Shown: positions 33,699 through 42,246 of the stretch, one piece after another
How positions within the stretch are numbered: position 1 is the first letter of the stretch
Layout: each line of letters opens with the position of its first letter
Assembly (NCBI GenBank): GCA_047610385.1
Contig: JBLGAC010000023.1
Span: forward strand, 1-59,608
Reading direction: 5' to 3'
DNA: 59,608 bases
Source of the DNA: JBOCEF01 sp047610385
GTDB lineage: Bacteria; Pseudomonadota; Alphaproteobacteria; Rhodobacterales; Rhodobacteraceae
Position numbers and translations under genes: made by a program
Notes under the pieces: model-generated
Seen by the model: the letters and a program-made list of their open reading frames with translations, nothing else
Database searches by the model: none
What the model was told of the DNA's origin: nothing

Positions 33699-34213
33699 AG
33701 ATTTTCGGCGTCGCGGGGTGGAAAAACTCCGGCAAGACCGGGCTGATGGAGCGTCTGGTGGCTGAGATCTGTGCGCGCGGCATCACCGTATCCACGATCA
33801 AGCACGCCCATCATGCGTTCGATGTGGACCAACCAGGCAAGGACAGCCACCGCCACCGGGTCGCCGGCGCACGAGAGGTGCTGCTGGCCTCGGGCAAGCG
33901 CTGGGCGTTGATGCATGAATTGCGCGACGTGCCTGAGCCACCTTTGGCCGATCTGATCGCGCATCTGTCCCCGGTCGATCTGGTGTTGATCGAAGGCTAC
34001 AAACGCGCCGATCACCCCAAAATTGAGGCCCACCGCGCCGAAACTGGCAAGCCCCTTCTGGCCTATGACGACCCGCATGTCATCGCGATCGCAAGCGATG
34101 AGGCCTTGCCAGATGCGACGGTCCCGGTGCTCGATCTGGACGACACCGCCGCCATCGCCGATCTGGTGCTGGCCCATTGCGGGCTACCTGAGGCGGCGGG
34201 GACGGGCCGGTGA
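33695..34213 (+). CDS. mobB: Molybdopterin-guanine dinucleotide biosynthesis adaptor protein
   Basis: A 172-residue P-loop GTPase that assists MobA. Walker A GWKNSGKTGL is at residues 8-17, with STIKHAHHAFDVDQPGKDSHRHR and LVLIEGYKRADHPKIE as family signatures. ATGA overlap with mobA and GTGA overlap with moeA show translational coupling in a cofactor operon. Confidence 0.93.
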   Translation: MKIFGVAGWKNSGKTGLMERLVAEICARGITVSTIKHAHHAFDVDQPGKDSHRHRVAGAREVLLASGKRWALMHELRDVPEPPLADLIAHLSPVDLVLIEGYKRADHPKIEAHRAETGKPLLAYDDPHVIAIASDEALPDATVPVLDLDDTAAIADLVLAHCGLPEAAGTGR

Positions 34214-35466
34214 CCTCGCCCGATCTGCCCAATGACTGCTTTGCCCTGCCGCCGGGCGTTGATTGGACCCCGGTGGATGATGCGCTGGCGCGTCTGCGCA
34301 AAGCCCTGCGCCCGGTGACGGGCACTGAAACCATCGCGGCGCAGGACGGCGCGGGGCGCTTTCTGGCCGCCCCAGTGATTGCGGCGCGCGCCAACCCGCC
34401 CACGGCCAACAGCGCGGTGGACGGGTATGGGTTTGCCGCTCCTGCGGGCGCTGATCTGGTCAACGCGCTGCCGTTGATGGCTGGCCGCGCCGCTGCTGGC
34501 GTGCCCTTGGGCCGCGCGGTGCCTGCGGGCCATGCGGTGCGGGTGCTGACCGGTGCGGCGCTGCCCGATGGCGTGGACACGGTGGTTTTGCAGGAAATCG
34601 TGGTCATTGACGGCGCCGCCTTGCAGTTTCGCGGCCCGATCAAGGCTGGCGCCAACACCCGCAAGGCAGGTGAGGACGTGCAGCCCGGCGACGCGATCCT
34701 GCCCAAGGGGCGCCGCCTTGCGCCGCAGGATCTGGCACTGATCGCGTCTTCTGGCATTGGCGCGGTGATTGTGCACCGCCCGTTGCGGGTCGGTGTGCTG
34801 TCGACAGGGGATGAACTGGCCCCCATGGGCGCGCCTGCCACCGACGCGCAGATTTATGACGCGAACCGCCCCATGCTGCTGGCGCTGGCCGCAAGCTGGG
34901 GCTTTATGCCGGTCGATCTGGGCCATGTGCCGGATGACCGCGCCGCCCTGCGCGACCGGCTGGACGATGCCGCCGCGAAGGCAGATGTCATCGTCACATC
35001 GGGCGGCGCATCGGCGGGTGATGAAGACCACGTCTCGGCGCTATTGCGCGAGGCCGGAGCGATGGAGACATGGCGCATTGCCCTCAAACCCGGACGCCCG
35101 CTGGCGCTGGGAATGTGGAACGGGGCGCCGGTGTTCGGGCTGCCGGGCAACCCGGTGGCGGCGTTCGTGTGCGCGCTGATTTTTGCGGCCCCGGCGTTCC
35201 GCACGTTGGCGGGCGGAGATTGGCGCGTGCCGCGGGGCTTTACCGTTCCGGCGGCGTTCGCGAAATCCAAGAAACCCGGGCGGCGCGAATACCTGCGCGC
35301 CCGGATCAACGATGATGGCGCGGCTGAGGCGTTCGGCTCCGAAGGCTCAGGCCGCATATCGGGCCTGTCATGGTCCGGCGGGCTGGTTGAACTGGCCGAT
35401 GGCGCCCGCGACATCCGCCCGGGCGATCCGGTGACCTTCCACCCCTACGCATCGTTCGGCCTTTGA
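34210..35466 (+). CDS. moeA: Molybdopterin molybdenumtransferase
   Basis: A 418-residue enzyme that inserts molybdate or tungstate into adenylylated molybdopterin. Conserved parts: NPPTANSAVDGYGFA, VRVLTGAALPDGVDTVVLQE, GVLSTGDELAPMG, IYDANRPMLLALAASWG, VTSGGASAGDEDHVS and VFGLPGNPVAAFVCALIF. It starts with GTG overlapping mobB. A second, housekeeping moeA elsewhere is likely; this copy may be adapted to the metal imported by Tup, which is inference. Confidence 0.93.
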   Translation: MTSPDLPNDCFALPPGVDWTPVDDALARLRKALRPVTGTETIAAQDGAGRFLAAPVIAARANPPTANSAVDGYGFAAPAGADLVNALPLMAGRAAAGVPLGRAVPAGHAVRVLTGAALPDGVDTVVLQEIVVIDGAALQFRGPIKAGANTRKAGEDVQPGDAILPKGRRLAPQDLALIASSGIGAVIVHRPLRVGVLSTGDELAPMGAPATDAQIYDANRPMLLALAASWGFMPVDLGHVPDDRAALRDRLDDAAAKADVIVTSGGASAGDEDHVSALLREAGAMETWRIALKPGRPLALGMWNGAPVFGLPGNPVAAFVCALIFAAPAFRTLAGGDWRVPRGFTVPAAFAKSKKPGRREYLRARINDDGAAEAFGSEGSGRISGLSWSGGLVELADGARDIRPGDPVTFHPYASFGL

Positions 35467-35467
35467 C

Positions 35468-37327
35468 ATGACCCCGGACGTGGCGCTTTCCCGTCTACGC
35501 CCTTGGCTGATTGCGGCGCCCGCCGCGGGGCTGCTGGCGGGGCTGGTGTTGCGGGCGGTGGGGCACGGCGATCTGTCGGCAGGCGCCTTTGTGGCCGGAA
35601 CCTTGCCGGTGCTGGCGGCGCTGATCCTTGACATCACCCTCAGCCTGCGCCGCGGCGAGGTCGGGCTGGACATCGTTGCGGCCCTGTCGATGACCGCGGC
35701 GATGGTGTTCGGTGAAACGCTGGCCGCTGTCGTCGTTGCGGCGATGTATGCGGGCGGCAACCTGTTGGAGGCCTACGCCGCCCGTCGCGCCCGCCGGGAA
35801 ATGAGCGCGCTTTTGTCCCGCGTTCCGCGCACCGCATCACGCCGCACCAATGGCGGGCTTGAGGAAATTGCCCTGGACGCCGTCAACCCCGGCGACATCC
35901 TGCTGATCCGGCGCGGCGACGTGGCACCGGTGGATGGCGACGTGGCCGAAGGGGTTGCGATCCTTGATCAATCGGCCCTGACCGGCGAGGCGATGCCCGT
36001 GCGCCGCGCCGCTGGTGATCCGGTCATGAGCGGGTCTTCGAACGCGGGCGACGCCTATTATCTGCGCGCCACCCGCCTTGCCGCCCAAAGCACCTATGCC
36101 GGGATCGTGCGGTTGGTGGAACAGGCGCAGGCGTCCAAGGCGCCGATGGCCCGGCTGGCGGACCGCTACGCGCTGGGGTTCCTCGGGCTGACGCTGGTCA
36201 TCGCGGGGGCTGCTTGGGCGTTGAGCGGCGATCCGATCCGCGCGGTGGCGGTGCTGGTGATCGCGACGCCGTGTCCGCTGATCTTGGCGGTGCCGGTGGC
36301 GCTGACCTCGGGGCTGTCGCGGGCGGCAAAATATGGCGTGCTGATCAAGGGCGCGCCTGCGCTTGAAACCATGGCCCGCATCCGCGCCATCGTGATGGAC
36401 AAGACCGGAACCCTGACCGACGGGCGCCCGGTGTTGACCGACATTGTGGTGTCGGGCGATCTGGATGCGGACGAGGTCCTGCGCCTCGCAGCATCGCTGG
36501 ATCAGGCGTCGCGCCATGTGATGGCGCTGGCCATCGTCGACGCCGCCCATACGCGGGGGCTGGCGCTATCGATCCCCGGCGATGTGCTGGAAACCGCCGG
36601 GGATGGTGTCGAAGGCACGGTGGACGGGCGTGCGGTGATCCTTGGCGGGCCGGGCTTTGTCGCGCGCCGTCTCGGCCTGCCCCCGGACGCTGCGGCCGCC
36701 GCCCGCCGCCCCCCCGGCGCCGCCGCGGTCGCTGTGGCCGTGGATGGCGCTTGGGCGGGGGAACTGGTTCTGGCTGACCGTCTGCGCGCGGGAACGCGGG
36801 CGCTGATTGCGGCGCTGCGCGCGGCGGGCGCCGAACGCATCATCCTGGCCACTGGCGACCGGATGGATGCCGCTGAGGCCGCGGTCGCAGGGCTTGGGTT
36901 GGACGCGGTGGAGGCGGAACTGACCCCCGCCCGCAAGGTTGAGATCATCATCGAGGCCCGTCGCCACGGCCCGGTGATGATGATCGGTGACGGCATCAAC
37001 GATGCCCCCGCGCTGGCCGCCGCCGACATTGGCGTGGCAATGGGCGCGCGCGGCGCCGCGGCCTCGGCTGAGGCGGCGGACGTGGTGCTGCTGGTTGACA
37101 GGCTTGACCGCATTCTGCCGGGCATTGAAATCGCCCAAGGCGCCCGGCGCATCGCGCTGCAAAGCGTGGCGGCGGGGATCGGGCTGTCGGTGATCGGCAT
37201 GATCGCCGCCGCGCTGGGCCACATCACCCCGGTCCAAGGCGCGGTGCTGCAAGAAGTCATCGACGTGGCCGTCATCTTGAACGCCCTGCGGGTTCTGGGC
37301 CTGCGCCCTGCCAAGGCCGCCCCTTAA
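35468..37327 (+). CDS. P1B-type metal-transporting ATPase with CPL motif
   Basis: A 619-residue membrane pump. The phosphorylated aspartate is D311 in DKTGTLTDG; the TGE motif (LTGEAMP) and GDGINDAPALAAADIG are present. The metal-site motif in the membrane is C269-P270-L271 (ATPCPLILAVPVAL) rather than the CPC of copper and zinc pumps, and the usual HP dipeptide is HV (SRHVMALAI). There is no N-terminal heavy-metal-binding domain. This fits a minor, poorly characterised P1B group. It begins one base after moeA stops, so it was probably transcribed with the cofactor genes. Substrate unknown. Confidence 0.85.
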   Translation: MTPDVALSRLRPWLIAAPAAGLLAGLVLRAVGHGDLSAGAFVAGTLPVLAALILDITLSLRRGEVGLDIVAALSMTAAMVFGETLAAVVVAAMYAGGNLLEAYAARRARREMSALLSRVPRTASRRTNGGLEEIALDAVNPGDILLIRRGDVAPVDGDVAEGVAILDQSALTGEAMPVRRAAGDPVMSGSSNAGDAYYLRATRLAAQSTYAGIVRLVEQAQASKAPMARLADRYALGFLGLTLVIAGAAWALSGDPIRAVAVLVIATPCPLILAVPVALTSGLSRAAKYGVLIKGAPALETMARIRAIVMDKTGTLTDGRPVLTDIVVSGDLDADEVLRLAASLDQASRHVMALAIVDAAHTRGLALSIPGDVLETAGDGVEGTVDGRAVILGGPGFVARRLGLPPDAAAAARRPPGAAAVAVAVDGAWAGELVLADRLRAGTRALIAALRAAGAERIILATGDRMDAAEAAVAGLGLDAVEAELTPARKVEIIIEARRHGPVMMIGDGINDAPALAAADIGVAMGARGAAASAEAADVVLLVDRLDRILPGIEIAQGARRIALQSVAAGIGLSVIGMIAAALGHITPVQGAVLQEVIDVAVILNALRVLGLRPAKAAP

Positions 37328-37414
37328 GGCATTCAGATCATGGGTGATGGCCTGCGCCATCTGGCCCTGATCGGCCCTTGCGCGGCGCGGCGCGTGGGTG
37401 CACTCTGCACAACA

Positions 37415-37494
37415 CGCGACAGGGGCGTCCGCATCAGCGGGCTGAGAAGCACCCTTCGAACCTGACCCGGATAATGCCGGCGGAGGAAGTCGCG
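37415..37494 (+). ncRNA. TPP riboswitch (THI element)
   Basis: A thiamine pyrophosphate aptamer upstream of thiM. The closing stem P1 is CGCGAC 37415-37420 with GTCGCG 37489-37494. Hallmark single-stranded parts are CTGAGA at 37442-37447, ACCTGA at 37460-37465 and GGATAATGCCGGCGGAGGAA from 37469. Binding of TPP should switch off the thiamine salvage genes downstream. Confidence 0.95.
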
Positions 37495-37537
37495 GAGATG
37501 CCCCTATAGGCGCCCTCGCGCGGCCTGTTTGCGTCTC

Positions 37538-37567
37538 CGTCCTCCCGCCCCGGCGCAATGGAGGACG
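37538..37567 (+). promoter_or_regulatory. Shine-Dalgarno-sequestering hairpin of the TPP riboswitch
   Basis: CGTCCTCC at 37538-37545 pairs perfectly with GGAGGACG at 37560-37567, which is the ribosome site two bases before thiM ATG. In the ligand-bound state this hairpin should block translation. The same CCTCC tract can instead pair with GGAGGA at 37482-37487 inside the aptamer, giving an alternative on-state. Confidence 0.8.
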
Positions 37568-37568
37568 T

Positions 37569-38357
37569 ATGACCGATCTCGGCTCCCACCTCGCGCAGAT
37601 GCGCGCGACCGCGCCGCTGGTGCAAAACATCACCAATTTCGTGTCGATGAACGTGATGGCCAACGCATTGCTGGCCGCAGGCGCGTCGCCCGCCATGGTC
37701 CATGCGCGTGAAGAGGCCGCGGATTTCGCTGGCATCGCGCAGGCGCTGAACGTGAACATCGGCACCCTCAGCCCCGATTGGGTGCACGGGATGACCGCCG
37801 CTGCGGCGGTGATGCAAGGCGCGGGCAAGCCTTGGGTTCTGGACCCGGTGGCCGCCGGCGCGACGGCGCATCGCGCGGATGCCTGCGCACGGCTGATCGC
37901 GCTGTCGCCGACCATCATCCGCGGCAATGCGTCTGAGATCATGGCGCTGGTGGGCGCGGGCGGTGCGGGCAAAGGCGCCGACGCGGCCGACAGCGTTGCG
38001 TCGGCCGAGGCCGCCGCCACCTTGTTGGCCAAGCGCACCGGCGCCGTGGTCGCGGTGACCGGCCCGGTGGATTTCGTGACCGACGGGACAGAGGCCTGGC
38101 GCGTCATGAACGGCCATCCGATGATGCCGAAGGTCACGGCGCTGGGCTGCTCGCTCAGCGCCATCACGGCGGCATTTGCGGTGGGGCAGGCGGCGCTTCC
38201 GGCCACGGTCGCTGCGCTTGCGTATTACGGTCTGGCGGGTGAACGCGCAGGTGCCCGCGCCGACGGTCCTGGCAGCTTCGCGGTCCAGTTTATCGACGCG
38301 CTGGCCGCTGTGACGCCTGATGATCTGACCGCCCATGGACGGGTCGCGCGGGCATGA
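37569..38357 (+). CDS. thiM: Hydroxyethylthiazole kinase
   Basis: A 262-residue ATP-dependent kinase that phosphorylates the salvaged thiazole alcohol of thiamine. The family start LVQNITNFVSMNVMANALLA, WVLDPVAAGATAHR, IIRGNASEIMAL and VTALGCSLSAITAAFA are present; the last contains the catalytic-loop GCS. It is the first gene under the TPP riboswitch and overlaps thiE by four bases. Confidence 0.95.
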   Translation: MTDLGSHLAQMRATAPLVQNITNFVSMNVMANALLAAGASPAMVHAREEAADFAGIAQALNVNIGTLSPDWVHGMTAAAAVMQGAGKPWVLDPVAAGATAHRADACARLIALSPTIIRGNASEIMALVGAGGAGKGADAADSVASAEAAATLLAKRTGAVVAVTGPVDFVTDGTEAWRVMNGHPMMPKVTALGCSLSAITAAFAVGQAALPATVAALAYYGLAGERAGARADGPGSFAVQFIDALAAVTPDDLTAHGRVARA

Positions 38358-38974
38358 GGATTGACCTCTCACTTTGTCTTGTCACGGATCCGGGCGCGCG
38401 GCTTGACCCGCCTGCGCTGGCATTGGCGGCGGCGCGCGGCGGCGCAACCATGGTGCAGCTGCGCGACAAACATGCCTCAGACCAGGCCGTTGCGGACATT
38501 GCGCGCGCCATGAAGGCGGTGCTGGCCCCGCTGGGCGTGCCGCTGATCATCAATGACCGGGCCGCGGCTGCGCGGCTTGCGGGCGCCGACGGGGTGCATG
38601 TGGGCCAAGGCGATATGCCCCCTGCGCAGGTGCGCACGATCATGGGGCCAGACGCGATCATCGGGCTGTCGATCGATCATGCAGACCAGGTCGCGCACGT
38701 TGATTGGAGCGTGGTTGATTACATCGGCGTTGGTCCGGTGCGCGCCACCCCGACCAAGCCGGACCACGCCGCGCCGCTGGGCTTTGGCGGGCTGGCGGCG
38801 ATCTGCGCCGCCGCCCGGTGCCCCGCCATCGCCATTGGTGGCATCGGGGCGGGGGATGCGCGCGCCGTGCATCTGGCGGGAGCGGCGGGCATGGCCGTCG
38901 TGTCGGCCATCTGCGGCGCGGATGATCCCGAACACGCCGCCCGCGCGCTGGCCGATGAATGGCGGGCCCGATGA
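38354..38974 (+). CDS. thiE: Thiamine-phosphate synthase
   Basis: A 206-residue TIM-barrel enzyme that joins the pyrimidine pyrophosphate (from ThiD) with the thiazole phosphate (from ThiM) to give thiamine phosphate. Conserved parts: LCLVTDPGARL, GATMVQLRDKHASD, PLIINDRAAAARLAGADGVH, GQGDMPPAQVR and AIGGIGAGDARAVHLAGAAG. ATGA overlaps on both sides place it in a coupled operon. Confidence 0.95.
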   Translation: MRIDLSLCLVTDPGARLDPPALALAAARGGATMVQLRDKHASDQAVADIARAMKAVLAPLGVPLIINDRAAAARLAGADGVHVGQGDMPPAQVRTIMGPDAIIGLSIDHADQVAHVDWSVVDYIGVGPVRATPTKPDHAAPLGFGGLAAICAAARCPAIAIGGIGAGDARAVHLAGAAGMAVVSAICGADDPEHAARALADEWRAR

Positions 38975-39774
38975 CCATCCCCAACATCCTGTCCATCGCG
39001 GGCTCTGACCCGTCAGGGGGCGCGGGCATTCAGGCCGACATCAAGGCGATCAGCGCCAATGGCGGCTATGCCATGGCCGTGATCACCGCGCTGACGGCCC
39101 AAAACACCATGGGCGTGCGCGGAATGTGGCCGGTCCCGCCCGCGTTCATCGCCGATCAGATTTGCGCGGTGTTCGACGATGTGCGTGTTGACGCGGTCAA
39201 GATCGGCATGGTCGGCGGCGCCGCTGCAGCTGAGGTGGTGGCCCGCGAACTGCGCGCCGGCGCCGCGCGCAACGTGGTGCTGGACCCGGTGATGGTCGCC
39301 AAGGGCGGCGATCGCCTGCTGCCCCAGGATGCGGTTGGTGCCCTGATCGCGCGCCTGCTGCCCCTGACCGACATCCTGACGCCAAACCTGCCTGAGGCGG
39401 GCGATCTGCTGGGCCGCCCCGCGCCCCAAACCATGGCCCAGATGGAGGACTGCGCCACCGCGCTGCTGGCCCTCGGGCCCCGCGCTGTGTTGCTGAAAGG
39501 GGGGCATCTGGACGTTGCCGACAGCCCCGATCTGCTGGCCTCAGCCGACGGAATGGTCTGGTTGCCCGGCACGCGCACGCCCACCCGAAACACGCATGGG
39601 ACGGGGTGCACGCTGTCCTCCGCGCTCGCCGCCCAACTGGCGCTGACCGGCGATCTGCTGGTCGCCGCCCGCGCCGCCAAAGCCTATATCGCCCGCGCCA
39701 TCGCCGCCGCCGACACGCTGTCGGTCGGGCGTGGCCATGGGCCTGTCCGCCATTTTCTGACCGGAGACATCTGA
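38971..39774 (+). CDS. thiD: Hydroxymethylpyrimidine/phosphomethylpyrimidine kinase
   Basis: A 267-residue ribokinase-fold enzyme that phosphorylates HMP twice. Signatures are SIAGSDPSGGAGIQADIKA, ALTAQNTMGV, VLDPVMVAKGGDRLL, TPNLPEAGDLLG and the anion-hole end NTHGTGCTLSSALAAQLA. The start is placed at ATG 38971, which overlaps the thiE stop, rather than ATG 38959. Its stop overlaps the next gene start (TGATG). Confidence 0.95.
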   Translation: MTIPNILSIAGSDPSGGAGIQADIKAISANGGYAMAVITALTAQNTMGVRGMWPVPPAFIADQICAVFDDVRVDAVKIGMVGGAAAAEVVARELRAGAARNVVLDPVMVAKGGDRLLPQDAVGALIARLLPLTDILTPNLPEAGDLLGRPAPQTMAQMEDCATALLALGPRAVLLKGGHLDVADSPDLLASADGMVWLPGTRTPTRNTHGTGCTLSSALAAQLALTGDLLVAARAAKAYIARAIAAADTLSVGRGHGPVRHFLTGDI

Positions 39775-40703
39775 TGAAACGCCTGATCCTGATCGCGATG
39801 CTGTTCGCCGCCCCCGCCCATGCCAACGATCGCCTGACCCTGATGCTGGACTGGTTCGTGAACCCCGACCACGGCCCAATCATCGTCGCGCAGCAAAAGG
39901 GGTTTTTCGCGGATGAGGGGCTGGAGGTTGAAATCATCGCCCCCGCCGACCCCGCCGATCCGCCCAAAATGGCCGCCGCCGGGCGCGCGGACATCGCGGT
40001 GTCCTACCAGCCGCAGCTGCACCTGATGGTCGCCGAAGGGTTGCCCCTGACCCGTGTCGGCACGCTGATCGCGACGCCTTTGAACTGCCTGATGGTGCGC
40101 GCGGATGGGCCGGTGCAAGGGATTGCTGACCTTAAGGGCCGCAAGGTCGGGTTCTCGGTCGCGGGGGTGGAAAGCGCGATGCTGACCGCCATGCTGGCAC
40201 CCCACGGATTGACCATGAAGGACCTGACGCTGGTGAACGTCAATTTTGCCCTGACCACGGCGCTGCTGTCCGAACAGGTCGATGCAGTCATCGGCGCGTT
40301 CCGGAACTTTGAACTTACGCAGATGCGCCTTGCGGGCGGCGAAGGGCGCTGCATTTACCCCGAAGAACATGGCGTGCCCGCGTATGATGAACTGATCTAC
40401 GTCGCCAATCCCACCACCATGGACAAGGCGGTGATCGTGCGGTTCCTTGCCGCGACGGAGCGCGCGACCGCTTACCTGCTGAACCATCCAGAAAGCGGCT
40501 GGCAGGCATTCGCCAGCTATGCGCCTGAATTGGACGACGCGCTGAACATCCAAGCCTGGGCCGACACGCTGCCGCGTTTTGCGCTGCGCCCGGCGGCGTT
40601 GGACGAAGGCCGCTATGCCCGGTTCTCCGCATTTCTGGCAGCATCGGGCCTGATCCCGACGGCGCAGCCGGTGGCGTCGCTGGCGCTCGATCCTGGGCGA
40701 TGA
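39774..40703 (+). CDS. Thiamine-precursor binding protein, ThiY/NMT1-like
   Basis: A 309-residue periplasmic receptor with a short signal peptide (1-18). It has the NMT1/THI5-like layout: LTLMLDWFVNPDHGPIIVAQ at the mature start, GFFADEGLEVEII, ADIAVSYQPQLHLMVAEGLP and LKGRKVGFSVAGVESAML. Members such as ThiY bind formylaminopyrimidine, a thiamine breakdown product. Position under a TPP riboswitch supports a pyrimidine or thiamine-related ligand. The exact ligand is not shown by sequence. Confidence 0.88.
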   Translation: MKRLILIAMLFAAPAHANDRLTLMLDWFVNPDHGPIIVAQQKGFFADEGLEVEIIAPADPADPPKMAAAGRADIAVSYQPQLHLMVAEGLPLTRVGTLIATPLNCLMVRADGPVQGIADLKGRKVGFSVAGVESAMLTAMLAPHGLTMKDLTLVNVNFALTTALLSEQVDAVIGAFRNFELTQMRLAGGEGRCIYPEEHGVPAYDELIYVANPTTMDKAVIVRFLAATERATAYLLNHPESGWQAFASYAPELDDALNIQAWADTLPRFALRPAALDEGRYARFSAFLAASGLIPTAQPVASLALDPGR

Positions 40704-41398
40704 CCCAAGGCTGGGGGCTGACTGGTGCGGCGCGAATTGGCGGCGCGCCGCTGTTCGGGCCGCTGACGCTGTCGCTGGTGCCTGGTGGTTGGACCTGTCT
40801 GCTGGGCGCCTCAGGCGCCGGCAAGAGCACCGTTTTGCGGTTGCTTGCGGGGCTGGACACCGGTGCCACGTTTGATGGCGAGGTCCGCGCCCCGGCCCGC
40901 GTTGCCTTCATGGCGCAGACCGATCTGCTGCTGCCATGGGCCAGCGTGGCCGACAATGTCACCATCGGCGCGCGGCTGCGCGGCGTGCGCCCCGACCTGG
41001 CGCGCGCCGCCGATGTGATCGCGGCGACGGGTCTGGCGGGGTTGGCCGATCGGCGCCCCGCCCAACTTTCGGGCGGCCAGCGCCAGCGCGCCGCCCTTGC
41101 CCGCACCTTGATGGAGGACGCCGATCTGGCACTGTTGGATGAGCCGTTCTCCGCCCTCGACGCCCGCACGAGGGCTGAGATGCAGGAGCTTTCCGCCCGC
41201 CTTCTGGCTGGGCGCACGGTGCTGCTGGTGACCCATGATCCCGCTGAGGCGGTGCGCATGGGGAACCGCATTCTGGTGCTGGAACACGGCGCGCTGGCCG
41301 ACATGCCGCCGCCGCCGGGCGCTGTGCCGCGCGCGGTTGAAGACCCGGCGGCGCTGGCGATGCAGGCGCGGCTGCTGACCCGGCTGCGCGCAGCATGA
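40700..41398 (+). CDS. ABC transporter ATPase of the thiamine-precursor importer
   Basis: A 232-residue ATPase of the nitrate/sulfonate/taurine-type importers (ThiZ-like). Walker A GASGAGKST, Q-loop AFMAQTDLLLPWASV, signature LSGGQRQRAALARTL and Walker B ALLDEPFSALD are all intact. Coupled by ATGA overlaps to the binding protein before it and the permease after it. Confidence 0.9.
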   Translation: MTQGWGLTGAARIGGAPLFGPLTLSLVPGGWTCLLGASGAGKSTVLRLLAGLDTGATFDGEVRAPARVAFMAQTDLLLPWASVADNVTIGARLRGVRPDLARAADVIAATGLAGLADRRPAQLSGGQRQRAALARTLMEDADLALLDEPFSALDARTRAEMQELSARLLAGRTVLLVTHDPAEAVRMGNRILVLEHGALADMPPPPGAVPRAVEDPAALAMQARLLTRLRAA

Positions 41399-42135
41399 AC
41401 CGTGCGGTGCAGGGCATCGTGGCCGCGGCGCTGCTGATCGGCGGATGGCAGATGGTGGTGATCGCGACCGGGGCGCCGCGCTACATCCTGCCCCCCCCGG
41501 CCGATGTGGCCCGCGCCTTCATCGAAAATGCGGCACTGATCGCGTCCCATGGCAGCGTGACCTTGGCTGAGGTCGTCATCGGGTTGGTGGTCGGCGCCGC
41601 GCTTGGGGCCGGGATGGCGGTGCTGCTGGCGCTGTCGCGCACGGTGTCCGCGGTGCTGGGGCCCATTTTGCTGATCAGTCAGGCGGTTCCGGTTTTTGCG
41701 CTGGCGCCAATCCTGACGCTGTGGCTCGGCTATGGCATAATGTCGAAGGCGGCGATGGCGGTGCTGATCATCTTTTTCCCCGTCGCCTCAGCGTTTTATG
41801 ACGGGCTGATGCGGCTGCCATCGGGGCTGGCGGACCTGTCGCAGGTTCTGGGCGCGTCGCGTTGGCGGCAGATGTGGCACCTGCGCATTCCGGCTGCCGC
41901 GCCCGCGCTGGCCTCTGGCCTTAAGATCGCGGCGGTTTATGCACCGATCGGCGCGGTGATCGGGGAATGGGTGGGGTCCAGCGAGGGGCTCGGTTACCTG
42001 ATGTTGCTGGCGAACGGGCGGGCCAAGACCGACCTGATGTTCGCGGCGCTGGCGGCGCTGGCGGCGATGACCTTGGCGCTGCATTGGGGGGTTGGGCGCT
42101 TAGCGGCGCGCTTGGCCCGATATGGCAGTGCGTGA
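41395..42135 (+). CDS. ABC transporter permease of the thiamine-precursor importer
   Basis: A 246-residue inner-membrane permease (ThiX-like) with about six helices. The family loop for the ATPase is seen as LGASRWRQMWHLRIPAAAPA, followed by GLKIAAVYAPIGAVIGEWVG. It closes the thiamine salvage operon. Nine bases past its stop begins a tandem repeat array. Confidence 0.9.
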   Translation: MNRAVQGIVAAALLIGGWQMVVIATGAPRYILPPPADVARAFIENAALIASHGSVTLAEVVIGLVVGAALGAGMAVLLALSRTVSAVLGPILLISQAVPVFALAPILTLWLGYGIMSKAAMAVLIIFFPVASAFYDGLMRLPSGLADLSQVLGASRWRQMWHLRIPAAAPALASGLKIAAVYAPIGAVIGEWVGSSEGLGYLMLLANGRAKTDLMFAALAALAAMTLALHWGVGRLAARLARYGSA

Positions 42136-42143
42136 TCGGGCCG

Positions 42144-42246
42144 AAGGCTGCGCCCCCGGCCCAAATCGCAAGGCTGCGCCCCCGGCCCAAATCGCAAGGC
42201 GGGCCCCCGGCCCAAATCGCACGGCGGGCCATCGGCCCGGATGGTC
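42144..42246. repeat. 26-bp tandem repeat array between convergent genes
   Basis: Two identical 26-base units (42144-42169 and 42170-42195) contain GCGCCCCCGGCCCAAATCGC. A 25-base variant (42196-42220) and a degenerate fourth unit (42221-42246) follow. The last unit overlaps the stop codon of the chemotaxis receptor and contains a 6-bp stem CGGGCC/GGCCCG. The array lies between two convergent operons. Confidence 0.85.

Noticed and set aside
35468..37327. Copper exporter (CopA) assignment for the P-type ATPase
   Set aside because: It lacks the CPC motif, the HP dipeptide and N-terminal metal-binding domains expected of CopA.
42144..42246. CRISPR array
   Set aside because: The units are directly adjacent without spacers, and no cas genes are present.
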